Assembly: GCA_938016505.1 (NCBI GenBank)
Contig: CALLWN010000099.1
Location: 1 to 11,414 of the forward strand
Direction: 5' to 3'
From: an uncultured Sphingomonadaceae bacterium
GTDB lineage: Bacteria; Pseudomonadota; Alphaproteobacteria; Sphingomonadales; Sphingomonadaceae
DNA: 11,414 nt
Shown here: positions 1 to 6,533 of the stretch, piece after piece
Position numbering within the stretch: the first letter of the stretch is position 1
How the letters are laid out: every line of letters begins with the position of its first letter
Notes under the pieces: model-generated
Database searches by the model: none
What the model was told of the DNA's origin: nothing
What the model saw: the letters and a program-made list of their open reading frames with translations, nothing else
Program-made: the position numbers and the translations under genes

Positions 1-972
1 GTCGACCGTGGCCTCGGCGCCGATCCGGTAGGCAAGCGCGCGCGGGTCGGCCGGGACCGCCCCAGGCGTTGCAATCGCAACCAGCCGGGCGCGCTCGGCG
101 TTGGACAGCCTCAGCCGCGCTGCGATGGCAGTGGCGAGCGCCGGATCCTCGGGCAGGAGCGCCGCGAGCCTCCGCAGCGCCGCCGGCGACGCCCCGGCTG
201 CGCTCTCGAAGGCGACCAGACGGGACAGCTTCGGGCAGTCGGTCGCCTCGGGCAAGACCGCGGCGAGAATGCCATGATCGCGCATGGCGACGACGATTGC
301 AGTCGGGTCGGACGCGCCAAGGATCTTCAGCAGTTCGTCGCGCACCCGCTCGCGCGAGAGGGTCATGAGATCGTTCGCGCGCGCCGCACAGGCCGCAAGC
401 CCCTCCGGATCGAGCGTTGCAGCATAGCGACCCGAAAAGCGGAAGAAGCGCAGGATGCGCAGATGGTCCTCGGCGATCCGGGTCAGCGGATCGCCGATGA
501 AGCGGACGACCCGCGCCCCGAGATCGGCGACGCCGCCGAACCAGTCCGTCACCTCCCCGGTCAGGGGGTCGGCATAGAGCGCGTTGATCGTGAAATCGCG
601 GCGGGCGGCATCGACCTTCCAGTCGTCGGTGAAGGCGACCCTGGCGTGGCGGCCGTCGGTCTCGACGTCGCGCCTGAGCGTCGTGACCTCATAGCCATGC
701 CCGCCGGCAACTGCAGTCACGGTGCCATGGGCCAGGCCGGTCGGCACCGCACGCAGCCCCGCGGCCTCGAGCGCGGCGACCACCGCCCCCGGCGCCAGCC
801 TGGTCGCAAGGTCGATGTCGGCGACCGGCAGGCCGAGGAGTCCGTCGCGCACCGCGCCGCCCACCACCCGCGTCAGCCCGGCGCTGGCGCCGAGGGCGTC
901 GAGCAGGCGCCCCATCTTCGGGCGCGCCAGCCACAGGGCTGGGTCGAGCCGGGCCAGGGGCGCGCCCGTCAG
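1..972 (-). CDS. cca: CCA tRNA nucleotidyltransferase (CCA-adding enzyme), C-terminus cut by window edge
   Basis: This enzyme adds or repairs the 3' CCA end of tRNAs, using CTP and ATP without a template, in the cytoplasm. Numbering from the CTG at 972, the nucleotidyltransferase head shows VGGAVRD (37-43), the metal-binding DxD in ADIDLAT (D52, D54), EVTTLRRD (about 95-102), the RRDFTINAL motif (124-132), and the helical EDHLRILRFFRFSGR stretch that opens the tRNA-binding part. The frame is open to base 1, giving 324 codons. The family usually has about 390-420 residues, so the tail is missing. It is the last visible gene of a minus-strand operon. The start is uncertain. Family-like sequence (PALWLARP) lies upstream of the first downstream ATG at 915, so 915 looks too short. 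A CTG at 972, five bases after GAGG, overlaps the Nudix stop as CTGA. An in-frame ATG at 1038 would overlap the Nudix gene by 70 bases. Function is secure; the start is not. Confidence 0.93.
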   Translation of the reverse strand, partial: MTGAPLARLDPALWLARPKMGRLLDALGASAGLTRVVGGAVRDGLLGLPVADIDLATRLAPGAVVAALEAAGLRAVPTGLAHGTVTAVAGGHGYEVTTLRRDVETDGRHARVAFTDDWKVDAARRDFTINALYADPLTGEVTDWFGGVADLGARVVRFIGDPLTRIAEDHLRILRFFRFSGRYAATLDPEGLAACAARANDLMTLSRERVRDELLKILGASDPTAIVVAMRDHGILAAVLPEATDCPKLSRLVAFESAAGASPAALRRLAALLPEDPALATAIAARLRLSNAERARLVAIATPGAVPADPRALAYRIGAEATVD

Positions 973-1571
973 CCGAGCCTCGCGGAGAGGTTGACGAGCA
1001 TGGCGGCCGTTGCCCCCCAGATGCTCCGCCCTTCCCATTCGATGACATAGAAGCGTCGCATCCGGCCGCGCCACTCGGCCTCGCGCAGCTGGTGATTGGC
1101 GCGGTCGAGCGCGAAGGCAAGCGGCACCTCGAACACATCGGCCACCTCGTGCGTGTTGATCCGCAGGGGCGGGTCGGAAGGCAGCAGGCCCACGACAGGG
1201 GTCACGGCATAGCCGGTGCCGGTGAGATAGCGATCGGCCGTTCCGATCACGCGGACCAGGTCGGGCGCGAGTCCCACCTCCTCCTCGGCCTCGCGCAGCG
1301 CTGCCGCGACCGGGCCGGGGTCTCCCGGATCGATGCGGCCTCCGGGAAAGGCCACCTGGCCGGCGTGACTGCGCAGATGCTCGGTGCGCCGGGTGAGGAG
1401 CAGCGAGGGTTCGGCCCGCGCAAGGACCGGCACGAGGACCGCGGCCGGTATGGCCGGAGTGGCTGGCGCCTCGCCGGCCGGGACGCCGCTGCCAATATCC
1501 CAGTCCCCGCGGATCGTGGGCGCCCCCGGCTGCCCCAGCCGCCTCTCGAGCCGCTCAAGCAGGGAAGGCAA
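969..1571 (-). CDS. Nudix hydrolase, CoA pyrophosphatase type
   Basis: The predicted product is a cytoplasmic hydrolase that cleaves the diphosphate of coenzyme A or a similar nucleotide. The signature that separates CoA pyrophosphatases from other Nudix proteins is visible just before and in the Nudix box: LLTRRTEHLRSHAGQVAFPGG at about residues 58-78, then ALREAEEEVGL at 91-101 carrying the metal-binding glutamates. The reading frame extends upstream, but that extension is the antisense-like, arginine-rich shadow of the DUF1285 gene. I place the start at TTG 1571, preceded by GGAGG with an eight-base spacer, which gives 200 residues, a normal family length. The start lies 17 bases inside the end of the DUF1285 gene, and the stop overlaps or abuts cca, so translation is probably coupled. 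Substrate specificity for CoA is inferred from the motif only. Confidence 0.9.
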   Translation of the reverse strand: MPSLLERLERRLGQPGAPTIRGDWDIGSGVPAGEAPATPAIPAAVLVPVLARAEPSLLLTRRTEHLRSHAGQVAFPGGRIDPGDPGPVAAALREAEEEVGLAPDLVRVIGTADRYLTGTGYAVTPVVGLLPSDPPLRINTHEVADVFEVPLAFALDRANHQLREAEWRGRMRRFYVIEWEGRSIWGATAAMLVNLSARLG

Positions 1572-2160
1572 AGAAGGCGCCTCCGCTCCAGAGCCCCACC
1601 GGCCTCCCCTCCGCCTGCTCGGCAAGCGCCCACTCGGCGAGATCGTAGAAGGCGTTGCGGGCGACCAGCGCCTCGATCCCATTGCCGATCCTGCCCCGCA
1701 CATGGAGATAGGGTCGCGGGCTTCCATCCTGATCGTGGGCGAAGCGCAGCGGATGGCCAGGGCCCGCGATCACCAGCTCATCGGTCGCGAGCCGGAACAG
1801 GAGCTTGCGGTCCTCGCCGCTGCCCTCGCTCTTCACCTCGACAGCGACCAGCGGCGCATCCTCGACATCGATGTCGAGCTTCTCGGCCGGGGTGACGAGG
1901 ACGAAACGGCCATCGGGTTCGCGGCGCAGCACGGTCGCGAACAGCTGCACCAGCGCCGGCCGGCCGATCGGGGTGCCACCATGGTACCAGGTGCCATCGC
2001 GCGCGATCCGCATGTCGGAATGGCCGCAATGCGGCGGGTTCCAGGTCTCGACTGGCGGGAGCCGCCTTTCGGCGACCGCGCGGGCAGCCTCGGCAATCGA
2101 CATGGAGGCGAGCGGCGGAAGCTCGGCGCGGATCGGCGCGGCTGTCGGACCCTGAGCCAT
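1555..2160 (-). CDS. DUF1285 domain-containing protein
   Basis: This is a 201-residue protein of the DUF1285 family, whose biochemical role is not known to me. Family hallmarks are visible along the whole length: LPPVETWNPPHCGHSDMRI (34-52), DGTWYHGGTPIGRPALVQLF (55-74), VLVTPAEKLDIDVEDAP (87-103), GHPLRFAHD (135-143), YLHVRGRIG (151-159), LVARNAFYDLAE (165-176) and the C-terminal GLWSGGAFFAFP. There is no signal peptide or membrane segment, so it is probably cytoplasmic. The ATG at 2160 is chosen over an upstream in-frame TTG at 2196; neither has a strong Shine-Dalgarno, and an internal ATG at 2103 is a weaker alternative. It lies 57 bases after the GNAT gene, and its 3' end contains the start of the Nudix gene. 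The trio DUF1285–Nudix–CCA-adding enzyme is, as I recall, a recurrent alphaproteobacterial arrangement. Confidence 0.9.
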   Translation of the reverse strand: MAQGPTAAPIRAELPPLASMSIAEAARAVAERRLPPVETWNPPHCGHSDMRIARDGTWYHGGTPIGRPALVQLFATVLRREPDGRFVLVTPAEKLDIDVEDAPLVAVEVKSEGSGEDRKLLFRLATDELVIAGPGHPLRFAHDQDGSPRPYLHVRGRIGNGIEALVARNAFYDLAEWALAEQAEGRPVGLWSGGAFFAFPA

Positions 2161-2217
2161 GTGCCAAGACTTGCCCGAGCCCCGGCTGCGGTTCAAGCCG
2201 GGCGGAGGCGAGACCGG

Positions 2218-2745
2218 TCAGGCGGCACGGCAGCGCGCAGCGCCGGAGGCCGCCGCCGCCGGGAGGATGCGCGCGGGCCCCATCCACAGGGCAGGTGTGC
2301 GGGCGCGCAGCAGAAGCCGCTCCGGCTCGACCGGGCCGGGCAGGAGCCAGCCACCCGTCGCGTCTGCGCTGTAGCCGAAGCGGCCATAATAGGGCGCGTC
2401 GCCGACGAGCATCGAGTCGGCCCCCAGCCGGTCGAGCGCAGCAGTGGCCTTCATCATGAGCGCACGCCCGATTCCCTCGCCGCGGCGGTCGGGGTGGCTG
2501 ACGAGCGGGCCGAGAAGCACGAGCGGCCGGCGGGTGCCGTCGGCGCCTTCCCACAGCACCGGATGGCACGCGACGCTGCCCACGATCGTCCTGCCGTCGA
2601 CGGCAACGAAGGCGAGATCGGGAAGCGGGGCGGAGCAGCCGCGCAGAAGTGTCGCCGTCCGCCCCCGCCGCTCGGCGGGAAAGCAGCGCGCCACCAGCGT
2701 CTCGATCGCCGGCTCATCCATTGGTTTGCGTGGTCTGATGCGCAT
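2218..2745 (-). CDS. GNAT family N-acetyltransferase (YhbS-like)
   Basis: The product is a 175-residue acetyltransferase expected to move an acetyl group from acetyl-CoA to an amine; the substrate is unknown. The acetyl-CoA binding motif is clear in LGPLVSHPDRRGEGIGRALM (78-97), with the RRGEGIG phosphate-binding loop. The later GDAPYYGRFGYSA (115-127) is the segment typical of YhbS-like members. The start at 2745 gives MRIRPRKPMDEPAIETLV, a normal GNAT N-terminus, and is preceded by a G-rich GGGGGCAAGAG stretch. The C-terminal 15 residues are alanine-rich and unremarkable. It is the first gene of the minus-strand operon leading to the CCA-adding enzyme, and it is divergent from the glutathione S-transferase. 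Whether it belongs functionally with the tRNA gene (for example as a protein or RNA-related acetyltransferase) cannot be told. Confidence 0.9.
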   Translation of the reverse strand: MRIRPRKPMDEPAIETLVARCFPAERRGRTATLLRGCSAPLPDLAFVAVDGRTIVGSVACHPVLWEGADGTRRPLVLLGPLVSHPDRRGEGIGRALMMKATAALDRLGADSMLVGDAPYYGRFGYSADATGGWLLPGPVEPERLLLRARTPALWMGPARILPAAAASGAARCRAA

Positions 2746-2915
2746 CTCTTGCCCCCTGTCCCTGCCTGGAGCCCGCCATGCCGGACGGCCGCCAGCCGCC
2801 CGCCCGCCGCGCGCACGATGCGCGCGACGGTCAGCGGCGTCGCAGGAGAAGGAGGTGGCGCGTCATGGCGCGGCGCGATAGGGGAAGCCCGGAAGGAAGA
2901 AAAGGGGGAGCAGGC
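2746..2915. other. divergent intergenic region between GNAT operon and GST gene
   Basis: This 170-base segment must carry the promoters of both the minus-strand operon and the plus-strand GST gene, since the two are transcribed away from each other. I see no convincing -35/-10 pair on either strand. The only clear signals are translational: a purine-rich AAAGGGGGAG just before the GTG at 2916, and a G-rich run before the GNAT ATG on the other strand. The left part has GC-rich repeats such as CCGCCAGCCGCCCGCCCGCC. An open plus-strand frame crosses the region upstream of the GST, but it reads as an arginine-rich string and is not believed. Confidence 0.5.
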
Positions 2916-3548
2916 GTGAAACTCTATGACATGGCGCTTGCGCCCAACCCGCGCCGGGTGCGGATCTTTCTCGCCGAGAAGGGGATCGAGATCCCCCGGG
3001 TCGAGATCGACATCCAGAAGGGCGAGAACCTCGAGCCGGCCTATCTTGCGGTCAACCCCCGCGGCGTGGTGCCAACCCTGGTGCTCGACAATGGCACCAT
3101 CCTCGACGAGTCGATCGCCATCTGCCGCTACTTCGAGGCGCTCCAGCCCGAGCCCAACCTGTTCGGCCGCGACCCTCTCGAAATCGCCCGGGTCGAATCC
3201 TGGCAGCGGCGGATCGAGTTCGAGGGGCTCTTCAACATCGCCGCCGCCTTCCGCAACAGCCGCCCTGCCTATGCCGACCGGGCAGCACCAGGCGCAGGCC
3301 CGCCGACCCCGCAGATCCCGGAACTCGCCGAGCGCGGGCTGCTGCTGGCGCGGAGCTTCCTCGACACCATGGAGCAGCGCTTCGCGCAAAGCCCGTTCGT
3401 GGCTGGCGACCGCTATACCGTCGCCGACATCACTGCGATCGTCTGCCTCGACTTCGCCCGCTGGGTCGGCCTGAAGGCGGAGCAGGCTCACCCGCGGGTG
3501 GCCGCCTGGCAGCGGGAGATGCGCAAGCGGCCGAGCACGGCGGCCTGA
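2916..3548 (+). CDS. glutathione S-transferase family protein
   Basis: This is a 210-residue two-domain glutathione S-transferase, expected to conjugate or reduce small electrophiles with glutathione in the cytoplasm. The N-terminal thioredoxin-like domain begins at once (VKLYDMALAPNPRRVRIF) and includes the cis-proline segment GVVPTLVL (about 50-57) and the glutathione-contacting DESIAICRYFEAL. The helical C-terminal domain contains the N-capping box region YTVADITAIVCLDFARW near residues 168-182. The GTG start at 2916 sits five bases after GGGGGAG and matches where the fold begins; a longer frame upstream lacks any family sequence. At the usual catalytic position I see the APNP motif rather than an obvious Ser, Cys or Tyr. 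It stands alone, divergent from the GNAT operon and convergent with the PH-domain gene. The exact substrate is unknown. Confidence 0.93.
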   Translation: MKLYDMALAPNPRRVRIFLAEKGIEIPRVEIDIQKGENLEPAYLAVNPRGVVPTLVLDNGTILDESIAICRYFEALQPEPNLFGRDPLEIARVESWQRRIEFEGLFNIAAAFRNSRPAYADRAAPGAGPPTPQIPELAERGLLLARSFLDTMEQRFAQSPFVAGDRYTVADITAIVCLDFARWVGLKAEQAHPRVAAWQREMRKRPSTAA

Positions 3549-3572
3549 GCCAAAGACCCGGGAGGCGGGCGG

Positions 3573-4157
3573 CTATGCGGGCGGCGGCAGCCGCCGGGCG
3601 CCCTGTCCTTCGGCAATCGCAGCCACGGTCTCCGGGTCGAGGATCCGCTCGAACCGCAGCTGATCGGGCCGCTCGTCCTTCAGCCGCCAGTCGAGGTAGA
3701 GACCGTGCGCCCAGAAGGCGACCCCGGTCGGGGTCACCTCCATTTCGGCGCCGAACAGGATGGCCTCGCCGATGACGCTTCGGCCGAGCCACACCAGCGC
3801 CCTGCGGTTGGTGAGCATGTAGCGCGCCCGGCCCCTGGCCGAGGACCGGAGCCAGACCGGCAGCGCGATGATGATGACGGTGCCGATGACAAGCGCGAGA
3901 ATGAGCGGCAAAGCTTCCGGGCCGGGCCGCCCGGCGAAGGCCGAGCCGCCGAGGTGCGGCGCAATCAGCAGCACCGCGACCCAGGTGAGCAGACCCAGCA
4001 GGACGAGGATGAACAGCAGCTCGAGCATCCGGCCCGCGCCGAGCGACGGCCGGCCCTCCCAGAGGACCGTCTCGGCAGGCCCCGGCGCCACCGGCCGCAG
4101 CGGGCGTGGCGCCGCAAGGCTGCCCGGGATCGCGCCTGCCTCGGCCTCGCCCGGCAT
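3573..4157 (-). CDS. PH-domain-containing integral membrane protein
   Basis: This is a 194-residue protein of unknown function. After a proline/alanine-rich N-terminus comes ETVLWEGRPS (29-38), the opening typical of bacterial PH-like (DUF304-type) proteins. Two hydrophobic helices follow at about 45-68 and 83-103. Then comes the beta-rich part with ARYMLTNRRALVWLG (111-125), which matches the 'RY.LT.RR' pattern of this group, and later GVAFWAHGLYLDWRL and a FERILDPETVAAIAEG tail. It is likely an inner-membrane protein with the PH-like domain on the cytoplasmic face. The ATG at 4157 is eight bases after the thiolase stop, so it is probably cotranscribed with the acetyl-CoA acetyltransferase. 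The frame extends further upstream inside the thiolase gene, but that extension is arginine-rich shadow sequence. Relatives are sometimes mislabelled in databases; I give no enzymatic role. Confidence 0.8.
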   Translation of the reverse strand: MPGEAEAGAIPGSLAAPRPLRPVAPGPAETVLWEGRPSLGAGRMLELLFILVLLGLLTWVAVLLIAPHLGGSAFAGRPGPEALPLILALVIGTVIIIALPVWLRSSARGRARYMLTNRRALVWLGRSVIGEAILFGAEMEVTPTGVAFWAHGLYLDWRLKDERPDQLRFERILDPETVAAIAEGQGARRLPPPA

Positions 4158-4165
4158 TGTCCGGA

Positions 4166-5338
4166 TCAGCGCTCGACCGTGAGCGCGATCCCCATGCCAC
4201 CGCCGATGCACAGGGTGGCAAGACCCTTCCTCGCATCGCGCTTCTGCATCTCCTGGAGAAGGGTCACGAGGATGCGCGCCCCCGAGGCCCCGATCGGGTG
4301 GCCGATCGCGATTGCGCCGCCGTTCACGTTCAGCTTTTCCGGATCGAGCCCCAGCTCCTGCCCGACCGCCAGCGCCTGCGCGGCGAAGGCCTCGTTGGCC
4401 TCGACAAGATCGAGATCGGCAACCGTCCACCCGGCCTTTTCCAGTGCCTTGCGCGAGGCCGGCACCGGGCCGAGACCCATGACCGCCGGGTCAACGCCGG
4501 CCGACGCCCAGCTCTTCACATGCGCCAACACCCGGGCGCCGCGCCGGGCCGCCTCCGCAGCCGACATGAGAAGAAGCGCCGCCGCACCGTCGTTGAGGCC
4601 CGAGGCATTGCCGGCCGTCACCGTGCCATCCTTGCGAAACGCCGGTTTCAGGCCGGCCATCGCCTCGACCGTCGCGCCGTCGCGGATATATTCGTCGGTG
4701 TCGACCACGGTGTCGCCCTTGCGGCCCCTGATCGTCACGGGCACGATCTCGTCCCTGAACCGCCCGGCCTTGCGCGCGGCCTCGGCCTTGTTCTGCGAGG
4801 CGGCAGCGAAGGCATCCTGGGCCTCGCGGCCGATCTGGTAGCGCTCGGCGACATTTTCGGCCGTGATCCCCATGTGATAGCCGTTGAAGGCATCCCACAG
4901 GCCGTCGCGGATCATCGTGTCGACAAGCTCGAGGCTGCCCATCTTGGTGCCGGGCCGCAGGGTCTGGGCGTGGGGCGAGAGCGACATCGATTCCTGCCCG
5001 CCCGCCACCATCACGCCATGGTCCCCGTTGCGGATCGCCTGGGCGGCAAGCGCAACGGCCCTCAGCCCCGAGCCGCACACCTGGTTCACGCCCCAGGCCG
5101 GAACCTCCTGGGGCACGCCGGCCGCCATCGCCGCCTGCCGCGCCGGGTTCTGGCCCTGCGCTGCAGTCAGCACCTGGCCCATGACGACTTCACCGACCTC
5201 GGCGCCATCGACCGCGCTGTCGGCCAGCACGGCGCGGATCACGTCTGCCCCGAGCTGGTGCGCAGGCGTCGCGCCGAAGCTGCCCATGAAGCTGCCGACC
5301 GCCGTTCGCCGTGCGGCGGTGATGACCACGTCAACCAT
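4166..5338 (-). CDS. phaA: acetyl-CoA C-acetyltransferase (thiolase II, PhaA-type)
   Basis: This thiolase condenses two acetyl-CoA into acetoacetyl-CoA, the first step of polyhydroxybutyrate synthesis, or runs the reverse reaction in degradation. At 390 residues it has normal biosynthetic-thiolase length. The catalytic residues are all visible: the acyl-accepting Cys88 in NQVCGSG, His347 in [16 protein letters not shown] and Cys377 in CIGGGMG, plus the VEANEAFA motif around 312-319. The first residues [17 protein letters not shown] are canonical. The start is fixed by a near-perfect AAGGAGG six bases upstream of the ATG. It follows the PhaC-like gene by 27 bases on the same strand and precedes the PH-domain gene by eight, so the three probably form one transcript. 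PhaA is favoured over a beta-oxidation thiolase because of the PhaC-like and PhaR neighbours. No acetoacetyl-CoA reductase (PhaB) is present in the window. Confidence 0.95.
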   Translation of the reverse strand: MVDVVITAARRTAVGSFMGSFGATPAHQLGADVIRAVLADSAVDGAEVGEVVMGQVLTAAQGQNPARQAAMAAGVPQEVPAWGVNQVCGSGLRAVALAAQAIRNGDHGVMVAGGQESMSLSPHAQTLRPGTKMGSLELVDTMIRDGLWDAFNGYHMGITAENVAERYQIGREAQDAFAAASQNKAEAARKAGRFRDEIVPVTIRGRKGDTVVDTDEYIRDGATVEAMAGLKPAFRKDGTVTAGNASGLNDGAAALLLMSAAEAARRGARVLAHVKSWASAGVDPAVMGLGPVPASRKALEKAGWTVADLDLVEANEAFAAQALAVGQELGLDPEKLNVNGGAIAIGHPIGASGARILVTLLQEMQKRDARKGLATLCIGGGMGIALTVER

Positions 5339-5365
5339 CGGATCCTCCTTGAAGCCACGCCCGCT

Positions 5366-6460
5366 CTAGTCGCTCAGCAGGAAGCTGGAAAGCGGTTGCA
5401 GAAGCTGGTGCCGGCGCTGCCCGATGAGCATGCCGACATGGCCGGTCTCGAGGCGAAGCTGCCGCATCCCGGGCACCTCGGGCCGCGTCGCCTCGGGCAC
5501 CAGCCGGTCTGCCGCCCCGCGGATATCGAGGAGGGGCAGCCGCAGCGCCTCCGGCCGGACGGCAACGCCTGCAACCTGCCATCGGCCCGCCCCGAACCGG
5601 TCGCGGCCAAGACCCCCGACGAAGATGTCGCGGACAGCAGGCAGCGGCAGCGGGGGGCCGCTTCCGGCCCAATCCTCGAGCGCGGCGAACGCGGCGAGCG
5701 CAGCTTCTGCCGGTTCGCTCCGGCCGAGCCGCTCATATTTGGCCGCCACCCCAGATGCATCGAGCGCCCAGAACAGCGGATTGAGAAGTGCAAGCGGCAC
5801 CGCGCCAAGCGTCGCGCCGCAACCGTGCAGCATGGCCCACCCGGCACACGCCCCCGCCCGGATCTCGGGCGGGTAACCAGCGAAACGCCAGGGCGTGGCG
5901 ATGAGGGCGAGGCGGGTGACGAGCGACGGGAAGGCAGCGGCGAGCCCGAGGCCGAGCGTGCCGCCAAGGCAATGGCCAACAACCCCGACCGGCTGGCCGA
6001 ACTGCCGCAGCAGGGGCGCGATCCGCGCCGAGATGAGCCCGGCGAGCCCGAGCCGGCGCTCGCCGGCGAGATCGCCCCAGTCGACCAGGAGGACACGGGC
6101 CCCGGCCGCGCCGAGCGCGCGCGCCAGCGAGCGATCCGGTTCGTGGTCGAGAACGGCATGCCCGTTGATGATCGACGGCAGCAGCAGCACCGGCCGGCCG
6201 CTCTCCGGGCCGGCGAGTGGACGAAGGCTGGTCCCGCCCCGGCGCGCCAGCGGGGCGGGCCGGGGGGCAGCAGGTGGAACGGGCGCGCGCTGGTAGCGGC
6301 CAAGCCCTTCGAGCATGGCCCGCAGCCGCGCAAGCTCGCCCCCGCTCTCCTGCACGAGGAGGGCGAGGCACACCGGCTGCGGATGCGGCCCCCGAGCCGG
6401 GGCCGGAAATGCCGGAGGCCCTGCCATTGCGCGCAGGTTTTGCGCTTGCATGCTGCACAT
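5366..6460 (-). CDS. short PhaC-like alpha/beta hydrolase (PHA synthase homologue)
   Basis: This 364-residue alpha/beta hydrolase resembles polyhydroxyalkanoate synthases. Visible signs are LLLPSIINGHAVLD (92-105) followed by RSLARALGAAG and VLLVDWGD (123-130), which match the 'P.IN...VLD...RSL...G...DWG' core of PhaC. The nucleophile box is GHCLGG with Cys164, where ordinary hydrolases have serine. The acid is probably Asp318 (RGAADRLVP) and the base His341 (ETGHVGMLIG). The length is that of class III/IV subunits and far shorter than class I enzymes. The N-terminal 85 residues are rich in proline, alanine and arginine. The start is uncertain: ATG 6460 is used, with 6451 and 6427 as alternatives, and no strong ribosome site is visible for any. 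It heads the operon with phaA and is divergent from phaR. It could be a polymerase, a partner subunit, or a depolymerase/hydrolase; synthase homology is clear but the activity is inferred. Confidence 0.82.
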   Translation of the reverse strand: MCSMQAQNLRAMAGPPAFPAPARGPHPQPVCLALLVQESGGELARLRAMLEGLGRYQRAPVPPAAPRPAPLARRGGTSLRPLAGPESGRPVLLLPSIINGHAVLDHEPDRSLARALGAAGARVLLVDWGDLAGERRLGLAGLISARIAPLLRQFGQPVGVVGHCLGGTLGLGLAAAFPSLVTRLALIATPWRFAGYPPEIRAGACAGWAMLHGCGATLGAVPLALLNPLFWALDASGVAAKYERLGRSEPAEAALAAFAALEDWAGSGPPLPLPAVRDIFVGGLGRDRFGAGRWQVAGVAVRPEALRLPLLDIRGAADRLVPEATRPEVPGMRQLRLETGHVGMLIGQRRHQLLQPLSSFLLSD

Positions 6461-6470
6461 GCTAAGCGAT
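6421..6470. promoter_or_regulatory. TGC-rich divergent segment, candidate PhaR operator / promoter region
   Basis: Between and over the start codons of the PhaC-like gene there is an unusual TGC/GCA-dense stretch. It holds CTGC (6421-6424) and GCAG (6433-6436) as an inverted pair eight bases apart, then TTGCGC, TTGCATGC and TGCTGCA, and ends in a short A/T-rich patch (TAAGCGATTT, 6463-6472). PhaR proteins are reported to bind TGC-rich sequences next to PHA genes and their own gene. A weak plus-strand promoter can be drawn (TTGCGC at 6440, 17-base spacer, TAAGCG at 6463), but the -10 match is poor. Operator function is inference from composition and position. Confidence 0.35.
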
Positions 6471-6533
6471 TTCTCGCGGTTGGCACGAGGAGATGCCGAA
6501 CCGGCCATCACTGTCTTCAGGAAGGTGCAAGCG

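Noticed and set aside
274..1050. 258-codon plus-strand open frame opposite cca
   Set aside because: It is antisense to the CCA-adding enzyme, whose motifs are unmistakable.
2778..2915. 46-residue N-terminal extension of the GST
   Set aside because: It is an arginine-rich string without signal-peptide character; the GST fold starts at the GTG 2916, which has its own ribosome site.
1384..2919. 511-codon plus-strand open frame covering the Nudix, DUF1285 and GNAT genes
   Set aside because: It is antisense to three genes with clear family motifs, and its translation has no recognisable domain and is rich in Arg, Gly and Ala.
2454..3491. 345-codon minus-strand open frame opposite the GST and GNAT region
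   Set aside because: It is antisense to the GST and out of frame with GNAT; the sequence is low-complexity with no domain.
4158..4430. N-terminal extension of the PH-domain protein into the thiolase gene
   Set aside because: It overlaps the thiolase C-terminus out of frame and is arginine-rich; the ATG at 4157 just after the thiolase stop fits far better.
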